Origin: UBA2357 sp041678045
Lineage (GTDB): Bacteria > Pseudomonadota > Gammaproteobacteria > Burkholderiales > Rhodocyclaceae
Reading direction: 5' to 3'
NCBI GenBank assembly: GCA_041678045.1
Contig: JBAYOV010000008.1
Span: 1-64,000 of the forward strand
Length of the DNA: 64,000 nucleotides
Under the pieces are notes generated by a model. The model worked only from the letters and a program-made list of their open reading frames with translations, ran no database searches and was not told the DNA's origin. Position 1 is the first letter of the stretch. Each line of letters opens with the position of its first letter. Made by a program: the position numbers and the translations under genes. Below, in pieces: positions 35,635-43,715 of this stretch.

Positions 35635-36594
35635 TCAGCGCCAGCCCTGTCTGGCCTGATGCGCCTGAAGAATTTCCTCCCGTATCAGACGGTAGTGCTC
35701 GAAGCGGCGTGGGTCGATCAGACCCTGCGCCAGCGCTTCGTTCAGGGCGCATCCCGGCTCGGCCTGATGCTGGCAGTTGCGAAAACGGCAACCGCCGTTG
35801 AACGGGCGAAACTCGGGAAAGTGCTCGACCAGGGCTTCCGGGTCGACATGGGCCAGTCCAAAGGCCTGCAGGCCCGGACTGTCGATCAGCCACCCGCTTT
35901 CCGGCAGGGTGTATAACCGTGCGAAGGTGGTGGTGTGCTTGCCGCTGTCGAGCGCAGCAGAAATTTCGCGTGTGGCCGCACCGGCCTCCGGGATCAGGGC
36001 ATTGGTGAGGGTCGATTTCCCCATGCCCGATTGTCCGACCAGAATGCTGCGTCTGCCCGCCAGGTGGGCCCGCAATGCGCTGGTGTCCTGCAGGGCACTG
36101 ACCTCCAGCACCGGGTAGCCCAGTTGCTCGAAGACGGCCAGCCGTGCTCTGGCCTTGTCCAGCCCGCTCTTCAGGTCGGCCTTGTTGAGCACGATCAGCG
36201 CCTGCATGCGCTCGCTCTCGGCTGCGACCGTGCAGCGCGAGATCAACAGGTCAGAGAAGCCCGGCTCGGTAGCCACCACGATGACGATCTGGTCGAGGTT
36301 GGCGGCAATCAGTTTCTGCCGGAAGGCATCGGAGCGCCATAGCAGGTTCTGCCGGGGGTGGAGGGCGTTGATCACGCCCTGGCCGTCTGCGGTGATGGCA
36401 ATGTCGACTTCATCGCCACATGCATAGGGGCTCTTTTTGCCGCGCGGGTAGCAGGTCAGGCGGCTGTTGTCCGTGTCGTCGCCGGCATCGAGCCGGACGA
36501 CCTCATACTGACGGCCGAAAGCGGCCACCACGCGGCCGTGCAACGAAGTGTTCACGGCGCTGCGTGACCGTGAGGCGCTGTTGGATTGAGTCAC
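35635..36594 (-). CDS. rsgA: Ribosome small subunit-dependent GTPase A
   Basis: A 319-residue RsgA (YjeQ), which helps the 30S subunit mature and checks it. It has the N-terminal OB fold (about 15-100), a circularly permuted GTPase with G4 (VLNKADL) before G1 (GQSGMGKST) and G3 (DSPGL), and a C-terminal zinc knuckle (CRFRNCQHQAEPGC). Its ATG overlaps the stop of the small cytochrome gene by 3 bases. Confidence 0.95.
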   Translation of the reverse strand: MTQSNSASRSRSAVNTSLHGRVVAAFGRQYEVVRLDAGDDTDNSRLTCYPRGKKSPYACGDEVDIAITADGQGVINALHPRQNLLWRSDAFRQKLIAANLDQIVIVVATEPGFSDLLISRCTVAAESERMQALIVLNKADLKSGLDKARARLAVFEQLGYPVLEVSALQDTSALRAHLAGRRSILVGQSGMGKSTLTNALIPEAGAATREISAALDSGKHTTTFARLYTLPESGWLIDSPGLQAFGLAHVDPEALVEHFPEFRPFNGGCRFRNCQHQAEPGCALNEALAQGLIDPRRFEHYRLIREEILQAHQARQGWR

Positions 36595-36971
36595 TCGAAG
36601 CGGTAGAAGTGTTTGTTGAGAAAACCGGCGATGTGGTATTCATCTTCCGGAAACAGGTCGAGATTGAGCATTGCAGTGCAGGCCGTGAGCTGTTGCTGCA
36701 GGCTGTCCGGGCTGCTCACGCGCCGGTCGCTGCGCGTGTAGATGTCCGAGCCGCCTTCACCGCCGAAGTTTCGGCCATGGCATTCGACGCACATCTCGCC
36801 GTGCATGCGCTCTCCCTCGAAGTGATCGGCATCGGGGAAGGGGTCGGATTTCGGATCGGCATGTGCCGCACCGGCCAGACAGAGCGCCAGCAGCGAGGCG
36901 CCGATGAGACGGACGCCGGCGCGTGAGTGGAGCCGGGGTTGTGACGTGAGCGGATGGTTTTTTTCGTACAT
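36591..36971 (-). CDS. Small periplasmic cytochrome c
   Basis: A 126-residue protein with a signal peptide (basic start, then LIGASLLALCLAGAAHA) and one heme-binding motif CVECH. A methionine-rich C-terminal half (TACTAMLNLDLFPEDEYH) may supply the axial ligand. It is a single-heme c-type cytochrome of about 11 kDa when mature. Partner and role are unknown. It overlaps rsgA by 4 bases and is divergent from orn. Confidence 0.8.
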   Translation of the reverse strand: MYEKNHPLTSQPRLHSRAGVRLIGASLLALCLAGAAHADPKSDPFPDADHFEGERMHGEMCVECHGRNFGGEGGSDIYTRSDRRVSSPDSLQQQLTACTAMLNLDLFPEDEYHIAGFLNKHFYRFE

Positions 36972-37071
36972 GATGTGCTCTCCTCCTTGGGGTGGGCAAC
37001 AAGCTGGTGATGGCGCACCGTGTTTGTGACAAAATCACGGCCTGTTGGGTTTCAAACATCGGCAAGGGATT

Positions 37072-37623
37072 ATGGCACAGGACAAGAACCACCTCATTTG
37101 GCTGGACATGGAGATGACCGGCCTGGAGCCCGACCACGACCGGATTCTGGAAATCGCGGTGGTGATCACGGACGGCAACCTGCAGACGGTGGCCGAGGCC
37201 CCGGTGATTGCAGTGCATCAGCCCGATGCGGTGCTGGAGGCGATGGACGACTGGAACAAGAACACCCACGGGCAGTCCGGTCTGATCGAACGGGTGCGCA
37301 ACTCGGGTGTGAGCGAGGCGCAGGCCGAGGCGCAGATGCTGGCCTTCATCCAGCAGTATGTGCCGGAGCGCGCATCGCCGATGTGCGGTAATTCGGTGTG
37401 TCAGGACCGCCGCTTCATGGCACGCTACATGCCGCAACTGGAGGCCTGGTTTCATTACCGCAACCTGGATGTCTCCACCCTCAAGGAGTTGGCCCGTCGC
37501 TGGCGGCCCGAAGTGTATGGCAGCCTGAAGAAACTCGGCAAGCACGAGGCGCTGTCGGATATTTACGAATCGATCAACGAGTTGCAGCACTATCGTGAGC
37601 ACTTCCTCCGGCTCGATGCTTGA
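37072..37623 (+). CDS. orn: Oligoribonuclease
   Basis: A 183-residue DEDDh 3'-5' exonuclease that degrades 2-5 nt RNA, including pGpG from cyclic-di-GMP turnover. Catalytic residues are in WLDMEMTGL, GNSVCQDRRF and KHEALSDIYESI. The start at 37072 (MAQDKNHLIWLD) matches E. coli Orn. Its stop overlaps the start of the next small gene. With the diguanylate cyclase at 11.8 kb it would close the c-di-GMP cycle. Confidence 0.96.
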   Translation: MAQDKNHLIWLDMEMTGLEPDHDRILEIAVVITDGNLQTVAEAPVIAVHQPDAVLEAMDDWNKNTHGQSGLIERVRNSGVSEAQAEAQMLAFIQQYVPERASPMCGNSVCQDRRFMARYMPQLEAWFHYRNLDVSTLKELARRWRPEVYGSLKKLGKHEALSDIYESINELQHYREHFLRLDA

Positions 37624-37765
37624 GCGCCTGCGCCGCCTGATGCGCTGGGTGCAGGTGCGACGGCGGCGCATCCTGATCGTGCTGGGGATCATCGTGTTCT
37701 TTTATCTGCTGGGGCGTTTCACCTCGCCGAGCAGCATTCCGAACACCTGCCTGATCTACGGCTGA
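37616..37765 (+). CDS. Very small membrane protein, 49 aa
   Basis: A 49-residue protein with an arginine-rich start (MLERLRRLMRWVQVRRRR) and one hydrophobic span (ILIVLGIIVFFYLLG), then a short tail with one cysteine. Its ATG overlaps the orn stop (ATGCTTGA), suggesting translational coupling. Its stop region overlaps the convergent pgi gene by 10 bases. No family recognised; the coupling and the clean basic-plus-membrane design make it more than chance. Confidence 0.5.
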   Translation: MLERLRRLMRWVQVRRRRILIVLGIIVFFYLLGRFTSPSSIPNTCLIYG

Positions 37766-39483
37766 GCCCGTTTGCGTTGCTGCTCCCGCAGTCGTGCCAC
37801 CCAGGCCAGTTGTGCCAGGGTGCTTTCGTCATGGCGGGCGGTCTCGCCCCTCTCCAGGGCACGCGCCATGTCCTTGCCCAGTTCGACCCCGAACTGGTCA
37901 AAGCTGTTGATGCCCCAGACCCAGCCCTGCACGAACACCTTGTGTTCGTAAAACGCCAGCAACTGACCCAGGGAGCGGGGGCTGAGCGAATCCATCAGCA
38001 GCAGGCTGCTTGGCTGGTTGCCGTCGCACACCAGATGGGGGGCCAGCCGCTCGATGTCCTGCCCGTCAAGCCCCTGCCGGGCGAGCAGGATACGCGCCTC
38101 GTCCAGACTGCGTCCGTGCATCAGCGCGGCAGACTGGGCAAGGGCGTTGTTGATCAGAACGTTCTGACGTGGATCCCCTTCGTGGCCGACCGGCACGATG
38201 AAGTCCAGCGCGCAGCGCCGCGTGCCCTGAAAGAATAACTGATGAAAGGCATGCTGGCCCACCGGTTCGGCTCCGCCCCACACGATGGGAGCGGTGGGAA
38301 CAGCCGTGCGGCTGCCGTCACGCAGGCAGTGCTTGCCATTGCTTTCCATCTCGAGTTGCTGCAGCCAGGCGGGCAGGCTGCGCAGGCCGTGCGCATAAGG
38401 CAGCACCGCCAGGTTTTCGATGTCGAGGAAGTCCGTGTTCCAGAGCCCGGCGAGGGCCGCCAGTACCGGCAGATTGCGCGCCAGCGGGGTGTGCTGGAGG
38501 TGCTGGTCCATGGTGCGGGCACCGGCCAGCAAATCGTCGAAGGCTTGTGGGCCGATGGCGATCAGTGCGGGCAGTCCAATCGTCGACCACAGGGAATAGC
38601 GTCCGCCCACCCATTCCGGGAGCGCGAAAATGTGCTCGCCGGCGATGCCGAACGCGGCTGCTGCCGCCGTGGCATTGCTCACTGCCGCAAAGTGTGCGCC
38701 CAGATCGCAGGCATCGCCCAGTCCGGCCTGCAGCCACTGCCGGGCGGCCCGCGCATTGGCCAGGGTTTCGGCGGTGCTGAAGCTCTTGGATGAGACGATG
38801 AACAAGGTGGTGGCCGGATCGGCGTCGAGCAGATGCTGATCCAGGTCGCGCGGGTCGATGTTGGCGACGAAGCGGACATCGAAGGCGGGCTCGGGGCCCT
38901 GGTTGAGCAGGGCCTCGCTGACCAGGCGCGGCCCCAGGTCCGAGCCGCCGATGCCCAGGTTGATGACTCGGTCGATGGGTTTTTCGCGACTCCCCGGGTG
39001 CTGGCCGGCACGGATGCGCTGTGCGAAGGCCTGGCAGCGTGCCCAGGTGGCGGACAGGTGCTCACGCTCGTCGGCAGGCGGGGGGGTACCGTTGCGCAAG
39101 GCCATGTGCAGGGCGGCCCGGCCTTCGGTGAAATTCACCCGCTCCCCGTCGAACAGGCTGCGCAGGCCCTCAGGCACCCCGCAAGCCTGTGCCAGTGCGA
39201 TCAGGGCGTGCAGGGCTGCGCTGTCCATGTGCTGGCGCGAGAGGTCGAGCGCCAGTGTGCAGTCCCCGGCATGTTCGGCATGGGATGCGTCCCCGGTCTG
39301 CAGGGTGAAGCACAGTTGCTGACTGCGACCGGGCTCGATGGACGGAAGGTGTGCAAGTGGGGTCCGGGCGAGGCGCGCTGCATGGGTGCGCAGCGTGGAC
39401 CACTCTGCCCGTTGCGAGGGGGGGGTGAAGGTTTCAGTCACGTCGGTATAGCCGGAATACTTCCAGTCGTTTGCCGCCACCAT
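37756..39483 (-). CDS. pgi: Glucose-6-phosphate isomerase
   Basis: A 575-residue PGI that interconverts glucose 6-phosphate and fructose 6-phosphate. Signatures include VINLGIGGSDLGPRLV, FIVSSKSFSTAET, FALPEWVGGRYSLWS and the C-terminal GWVWGINSFDQFGVELGK. The ATG at 39483 has GGGAAG 6 bases upstream, but would overlap the upstream glycosyltransferase gene by 50 bases. A GTG at 39441 (about 8 bases of overlap) starts a shorter protein with the usual TETFTPP-like beginning, but has no good ribosome-binding site. Both are possible. Confidence 0.93.
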   Translation of the reverse strand: MVAANDWKYSGYTDVTETFTPPSQRAEWSTLRTHAARLARTPLAHLPSIEPGRSQQLCFTLQTGDASHAEHAGDCTLALDLSRQHMDSAALHALIALAQACGVPEGLRSLFDGERVNFTEGRAALHMALRNGTPPPADEREHLSATWARCQAFAQRIRAGQHPGSREKPIDRVINLGIGGSDLGPRLVSEALLNQGPEPAFDVRFVANIDPRDLDQHLLDADPATTLFIVSSKSFSTAETLANARAARQWLQAGLGDACDLGAHFAAVSNATAAAAAFGIAGEHIFALPEWVGGRYSLWSTIGLPALIAIGPQAFDDLLAGARTMDQHLQHTPLARNLPVLAALAGLWNTDFLDIENLAVLPYAHGLRSLPAWLQQLEMESNGKHCLRDGSRTAVPTAPIVWGGAEPVGQHAFHQLFFQGTRRCALDFIVPVGHEGDPRQNVLINNALAQSAALMHGRSLDEARILLARQGLDGQDIERLAPHLVCDGNQPSSLLLMDSLSPRSLGQLLAFYEHKVFVQGWVWGINSFDQFGVELGKDMARALERGETARHDESTLAQLAWVARLREQQRKRAQP

Positions 39484-41092
39484 GCCGGTCTTCCCAAATT
39501 TGCTGCCATTGCCAGAGTGGCTGGATGTTCATCGGAAAATCGTCTTCACGCACCAGCAGGAAACGGCAGCTGGTTTCGTTGTCGTCCACGCTGTGCGTGC
39601 GGATGCCGGCGAAGTAGTCGAATGCCGCACGGTGGCTGTTGCCCAGGTTCATCGCGGCCACGCAGCCGGAAGATTCGCCCGCCAGCGCAATCGACAGCGA
39701 CTCGGCCAGTGGCCGGTAATTTCGGTCGTGGTCGAACCATGGCATCAGCAGCGTGACTGTCAGGCACCATAACATGGTCATGCCCATGGCCCAATTCACC
39801 GGGCCACGGTCGGGCGTGCGGGGCAGGCGGATCACCAGTGCCAGCCACACAGCGCAGAGCAGCAGGCCGATGAGGGCCTGCAGGCCCGCGTTGCCGGGGA
39901 CGAAATCGGGGGCGCTGCGCGCGAGGCTGCGTGCCAGACCGGGGGGCCAGGCGATCACCTGGGCGCTCCAGGCAAGCCACACCAGTATCCCGAACACCGA
40001 GAAGGTCATGACCGCAAACCAGTCGAAGGCATTCGCCGCTCCGCGCCGCAGGCTGGGCACGCCTGCGGCGGCGAGCAGGGCCAGCGGTGCGATGAGTGGC
40101 AGCATCCACTCAGGTTTGAACACGCCCATTGCGAGCATGCCGGCCAGGGCCAGCAGGAAGGCTGCGAGCGGGAGGAGGATCGACTGTGTGCCCCTCTGCT
40201 TGCGGGCGCGCCACAGGGTCCAGAGGGCAATGGGCCACAGGGGCCACAAGGACCATCCGGTCTGGCCAAGCACTGCAGGCAGGGCCTCGATGCGTGCGAC
40301 TTCACGCATGAAGCCGACCCATTGTTCGTCCCACCACAGGGTCAGCAACTCGGGAGCAAGATGACTCAGGGTCACCGGCCACAGGCTGCTCAGACCCAGC
40401 GCCAGGCTGAGCCCGAGAATCAGCCCGCCGCTGGCGCGCGGGTCCCGACACTCCGGGCAGGCGACTGCGCAGACCAGAAACAGGGGCAGGGTGATCAGCA
40501 GGCCAAACGGGCCGGCTGCCAGAAAGGCCAGGCTGGCGCCGCATGCGGCCTGCAGGCCGCCCTTCACCGGGGCGGTCGGTACCCGGGCCAGCCCCGCCAG
40601 GCACATGGCCTGCATGGCCATCAGAGCAACCATCGGCTGTGCTTCATGCACATGGATGACCAGGCCCAGGGTGCCCAGCGTGAGCAGGGCGGCTGCAACC
40701 CGGGTGTGGCGGCCGTTCAGCCGGGTGGAGGCGCGGGTCAGCCAGAAGACGGTGAGGGCGGCAAACAGCGCCGTGGCCAGCCGTGCCGCATCGTGGACCG
40801 GGAGAAGCCAGCCGGTGAGCAGCACCAGCAGGGCGCTGACCCAGTAGTACAGCGGGGGGAACAGCGAGGCAGGCTCGCCCGCCAGATGCGGGAACAGCAG
40901 GGGCTCGCCATTGAGCATGCCCTGCACGATCGCAATGTGACGCACATCGTCACCGCGCCAGGGCTCATGCCCGATCAGTCCGGGCAGCAGATACAGTGCG
41001 GCGAGCAGGGCCAGCCCTGCCCCGCCGGACAGCAGGTGCCAGGGGAAGGTGCTTGAAGGTGGTGGGGGCGGGCTGCTCATGTGTGCTGCCAT
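39434..41092 (-). CDS. ArnT/PMT-like membrane glycosyltransferase
   Basis: A 552-residue polytopic protein of the GT-C superfamily (ArnT/PMT_2). The first periplasmic loop carries the conserved acidic motif HEPWRGDDVRH, as in lipid A 4-amino-4-deoxy-L-arabinose transferases and related glycosyltransferases. Roughly 11-12 hydrophobic segments follow, with a hydrophilic C-terminal domain. The acceptor is unknown, and no arn or pmr genes are nearby. Start is uncertain: 41092 (MAAHM) or 41080 (MSSPPPPP); neither has a strong ribosome-binding site. It ends within the start of pgi. Confidence 0.8.
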   Translation of the reverse strand: MAAHMSSPPPPPSSTFPWHLLSGGAGLALLAALYLLPGLIGHEPWRGDDVRHIAIVQGMLNGEPLLFPHLAGEPASLFPPLYYWVSALLVLLTGWLLPVHDAARLATALFAALTVFWLTRASTRLNGRHTRVAAALLTLGTLGLVIHVHEAQPMVALMAMQAMCLAGLARVPTAPVKGGLQAACGASLAFLAAGPFGLLITLPLFLVCAVACPECRDPRASGGLILGLSLALGLSSLWPVTLSHLAPELLTLWWDEQWVGFMREVARIEALPAVLGQTGWSLWPLWPIALWTLWRARKQRGTQSILLPLAAFLLALAGMLAMGVFKPEWMLPLIAPLALLAAAGVPSLRRGAANAFDWFAVMTFSVFGILVWLAWSAQVIAWPPGLARSLARSAPDFVPGNAGLQALIGLLLCAVWLALVIRLPRTPDRGPVNWAMGMTMLWCLTVTLLMPWFDHDRNYRPLAESLSIALAGESSGCVAAMNLGNSHRAAFDYFAGIRTHSVDDNETSCRFLLVREDDFPMNIQPLWQWQQIWEDRHGGGKRLEVFRLYRRD

Positions 41093-41130
41093 TTGCCTGC
41101 CGGCGGTTGGGGCGCTTGGATGATGCAATA

Positions 41131-41156
41131 AAAAGGGCAGCCCGGGCTGCCCTTTT
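41131..41156 (-). terminator. Terminator after rpmE
   Basis: AAAAGGGCAGCCC / GGGCTGCCCTTTT, a perfect 26-base palindrome (41131-41156), with a run of T on the minus strand right after. A strong terminator for rpmE. Confidence 0.85.
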
Positions 41157-41176
41157 CAGACTGCGACGACGGTGGC

Positions 41177-41395
41177 TCAGCCCAGACGCTGCACGTTGCC
41201 GTATTTCTGGCGGAAGCGCTCGACACGGCCGGCGGTATCGACGATCTTCTGCTTGCCAGTATAGAACGGGTGGCACTCCGAGCAGACTTCCACATGGTAG
41301 CTGGGCTTGCCCATGGTGGAGCGGGTGGTGAAGGTGTTGCCGCAGGAGCAGGTGACCTGCACGTCGGCGTAGTTGGGATGGGTATCCGCTTTCAT
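41177..41395 (-). CDS. rpmE: 50S ribosomal protein L31, zinc-binding type
   Basis: The 72-residue L31 of the zinc-binding type: cysteines in VTCSCGNTF and VCSECHPFYTGKQK. The C-terminus RFRQKYGNVQRLG is typical. It is a monocistronic gene with a strong terminator downstream, ahead of the ArnT-like gene. Confidence 0.95.
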   Translation of the reverse strand: MKADTHPNYADVQVTCSCGNTFTTRSTMGKPSYHVEVCSECHPFYTGKQKIVDTAGRVERFRQKYGNVQRLG

Positions 41396-41621
41396 CTGGC
41401 GTCCTTGGTATCAGGCGGGTGGTGAATGTGGCCACCCTGGGTAAACAAACAAGGGCGGGATTATCGGCCAAAGCACGCATGAACGCAAGAACGAAAACTC
41501 GGCGGAAGACGGGCGGCAGGCAGGGCAGGGGGAGGATGGGGGGAGGTGTCGCGCGTGGTGAGCGTATGCCCTTTTGCCCGGGCTGCCGGGTAGAATCCGG
41601 GGCTTTGCCCAGAGGCTTGCC

Positions 41622-42578
41622 GTGCGTCTGATTCTCGCACCGATGGAAGGTGTGGCCGATTTTGCCCTGCGTGAGGTGCTGACCCGCATCGGGGGTTACG
41701 ATATGGCCGTGTCCGAGTTCGTCCGCGTGTCCGGCACGGTGCTGCCGTTGAAGACCTATGAGCGGATCAGCCCCGAACTTGCCCAGCAGGGCCGGACTGC
41801 GGCCGGCACTCCGGTGGTGGTGCAATTGCTGGGCAGCGACCCCGGGCTGATGGCCGAGAATGCGGCTCGTCTGGCGCTGCTCGCGCCGCACGGTGTGGAT
41901 CTCAACTTCGGTTGCCCGGCCAGGGTGGTGAATCGCCACGGTGGAGGGGCGATGCTGCTCGATCGTCCCGAACTCCTGAACCGGCTGGCTTGTGCAGTGC
42001 GTGCAGCGGTGCCGCGCGACATTCCGGTGAGCGCCAAGATGCGCCTGGGCGTCAGCGACCCTTCGCAGGCTGTCGAGTGCGCGCAGGCACTGGCGGAAGG
42101 CGGCGTGGCCGGTATCGTGGTGCATGCGCGCACCCGCGATCAGGGGTATCGTGCTCCGGCGCATTGGGAGTGGGTGGCGCGCATCGATGACGGCGTGGCG
42201 GTGCCGGTGGTGGCCAACGGCGAAGTCTGGAGTGTGGCGGACTGGCAGCGTTGTCGCGCGGTCAGCGGCGTGCAGGATGTGATGCTGGGGCGTGGCGCCG
42301 TCTCCGACCCCTGGCTGGCGTTGCGTATTCGGGGGCAGCATGATCCTGGCCCGAGCCCTGCCGACTGGCTGCACCTGCGCCCGCATGTTGCCTTGTACTG
42401 GCGGGCGGTGCAGGCCCGCGCTGCACCGGTGCATGCGTGTGGCCGGCTGAAGCTGTGGTTGAACATGCTTCGGCGTCACTGGCAGGAAGCAGACGTCCTG
42501 TTCCTCGCCGTCAGGCCATTGACCGATGCGCCGACCATGACGGCTGTGCTGGCTGCGCATGGGGTGGTGACGGAATGA
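41622..42578 (+). CDS. dusC: tRNA dihydrouridine synthase (DusC-like)
   Basis: A 318-residue FMN-dependent tRNA-dihydrouridine synthase. Motifs are LILAPMEGVADF, DLNFGCPARVV (catalytic cysteine), SAKMRLGV, GIVVHARTRDQGY, VVANGEVWS and MLGRGAVSDPWL. The C-terminal region with CGRLKLWLNML fits DusC, which modifies U16. I use the GTG at 41622, with AGAGG 6 bases upstream; an ATG at 41643 would cut the conserved start. A TAGAAT at 41591 may be its -10. Confidence 0.88.
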   Translation: MRLILAPMEGVADFALREVLTRIGGYDMAVSEFVRVSGTVLPLKTYERISPELAQQGRTAAGTPVVVQLLGSDPGLMAENAARLALLAPHGVDLNFGCPARVVNRHGGGAMLLDRPELLNRLACAVRAAVPRDIPVSAKMRLGVSDPSQAVECAQALAEGGVAGIVVHARTRDQGYRAPAHWEWVARIDDGVAVPVVANGEVWSVADWQRCRAVSGVQDVMLGRGAVSDPWLALRIRGQHDPGPSPADWLHLRPHVALYWRAVQARAAPVHACGRLKLWLNMLRRHWQEADVLFLAVRPLTDAPTMTAVLAAHGVVTE

Positions 42579-42612
42579 GCGCAACGCAGCGCTTGGGGGG
42601 TGAGCACCGGTT

Positions 42613-42635
42613 AAATCCCTGATCGGAAGGGATTT
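42613..42635 (+). terminator. Weak hairpin after dusC
   Basis: AAATCCCT (42613-42620) pairs with AGGGATTT (42628-42635), an 8-bp stem with a 7-base loop, 35 bases past the dusC stop. There is no T-run after it, so termination is doubtful. Confidence 0.35.
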
Positions 42636-42642
42636 GCTGTGC

Positions 42643-42854
42643 TTACCCACAAAAGCTGTGGATAAGTCTGGGGATGAACTGTAGGCAGTGTTGCCAAACC
42701 CCTGTCGCGCAAGCGTTTCAGTTATGTTGCTGAATCCTTGTGCGATTTTTCAAGATATTGATTTTAAAGAATGTTTTGGTTTATGCCGAATGTGCGACGA
42801 GGGTGCCCGCAGACAGGAAACCGGTTTGGGGTCGAACAGGCATTTTGTGCATAA
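42643..42854. other. Origin-like segment: DnaA-box-like 9-mers beside AT-rich DNA
   Basis: The 357-base gap between dusC and the next gene holds a paired DnaA-box-like motif: TTACCCACA (42643-42651, one mismatch to TTATCCACA) and TGTGGATAA (42657-42665, the perfect complement), inverted around AAAGC. A looser copy, TGGGGATGA, follows, and TGTGCATAA (42846-42854) is the complement of TTATGCACA, another consensus fit. Between them 42733-42783 is about three quarters A+T, in a window that is otherwise GC-rich. This layout recalls an origin or a DnaA-titration/activation site. There is no dnaA gene nearby. I see no coding sequence here. Confidence 0.4.
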
Positions 42855-42935
42855 GTCAAGTCTTGACAGTGTTGCCCGGGGTGCATTCGTCCACGTGCCC
42901 GGCGACAGCCTTGATTGCACGCAGGATTTTGAATC

Positions 42936-43634
42936 ATGAGTTATGCCAATTCGCGAATTCCGGTCAGTGCCCAGCAAGCGGCGCATGAGCAGTTGCTGGC
43001 GCGGGTGGACAAGCACCTGCGCGAACCCTTTCGCAAGCCCTGTCTCGAATACAACCGTGCTGCCCTCAGGCAGAGCCTTGCCGGCTGGGACGGACGGGCG
43101 CCGCTGATTCTGGATGCCGGCTGTGGCGTGGGGCACAGCACCATTGCACTGGCCCGTGCCCATCCGGACCACTGGGTGATCGGGGTGGATCAGTCGGAAG
43201 ACCGGCTGAACCGCCGCAAGCCCTATCCCGACGCCTTGATGCCTGCGAATCTGGTGTTTGTGCGTGCCGACCTGGTCGACTACTGGCGCCTGCTGGTCGA
43301 GGAGGGGGTGAGCCTGTCGCGCCATTACATCCTGTACCCCAACCCCTGGCCAAAGATCGGTCATCTGGGGCGGCGCTGGCATGCGCATCCGGTGTTTCCA
43401 TTCATTCCCAGGCTGGGGGGCGTGCTGGAGTGCCGCACCAACTGGCAGGTGTATGCCGAGGAGTTTGCGCTGGCGCTGGGCAGGGCCTGTGCGACCCGGG
43501 TGGTGTGGGCGCCGTTCGAAACCGACCAGCCCCTGACGCCCTTCGAACGCAAGTACCGGGATTCCGGTCAGACGCTGTACCGCATCGTGCTCGACCTGAC
43601 GCAGCCTGCTGCGCATAATCCGTTACAAGCCTGA
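42936..43634 (+). CDS. TrmB-like SAM-dependent methyltransferase
   Basis: A 232-residue class I methyltransferase resembling tRNA (guanine-N7-)-methyltransferase TrmB. The SAM motif is LDAGCGVGHSTIALARAHP, with VIGVDQSEDRL following, and YILYPNPWPKIGHLGRRW matches the TrmB motif (usually PDPWPK, with the aspartate after proline replaced by asparagine here). Because this residue is catalytically important in some TrmB, it may be a TrmB-like paralogue rather than the true enzyme. The ATG at 42936 has AGGA about 10 bases upstream. Confidence 0.8.
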   Translation: MSYANSRIPVSAQQAAHEQLLARVDKHLREPFRKPCLEYNRAALRQSLAGWDGRAPLILDAGCGVGHSTIALARAHPDHWVIGVDQSEDRLNRRKPYPDALMPANLVFVRADLVDYWRLLVEEGVSLSRHYILYPNPWPKIGHLGRRWHAHPVFPFIPRLGGVLECRTNWQVYAEEFALALGRACATRVVWAPFETDQPLTPFERKYRDSGQTLYRIVLDLTQPAAHNPLQA

Positions 43635-43715
43635 AGTGACACGCCTGAAGCCTGCGCGGGCAGCCGCCCCTGACGAACGGGGTGCCGCCCGCGCCCACCC
43701 AAGATGGAGTTCCCC

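Noticed and set aside
40965..42650. Minus-strand open frame of 561 codons across rpmE and dusC
   Set aside because: Shadow; it would run through the rpmE terminator and the dusC gene.
42688..42988. Two short plus-strand frames (42688-42939, 42740-42988) in the gap before the TrmB-like gene
   Set aside because: They cover the AT-rich segment, have no ribosome-binding site or family match, and overlap the real start at 42936.
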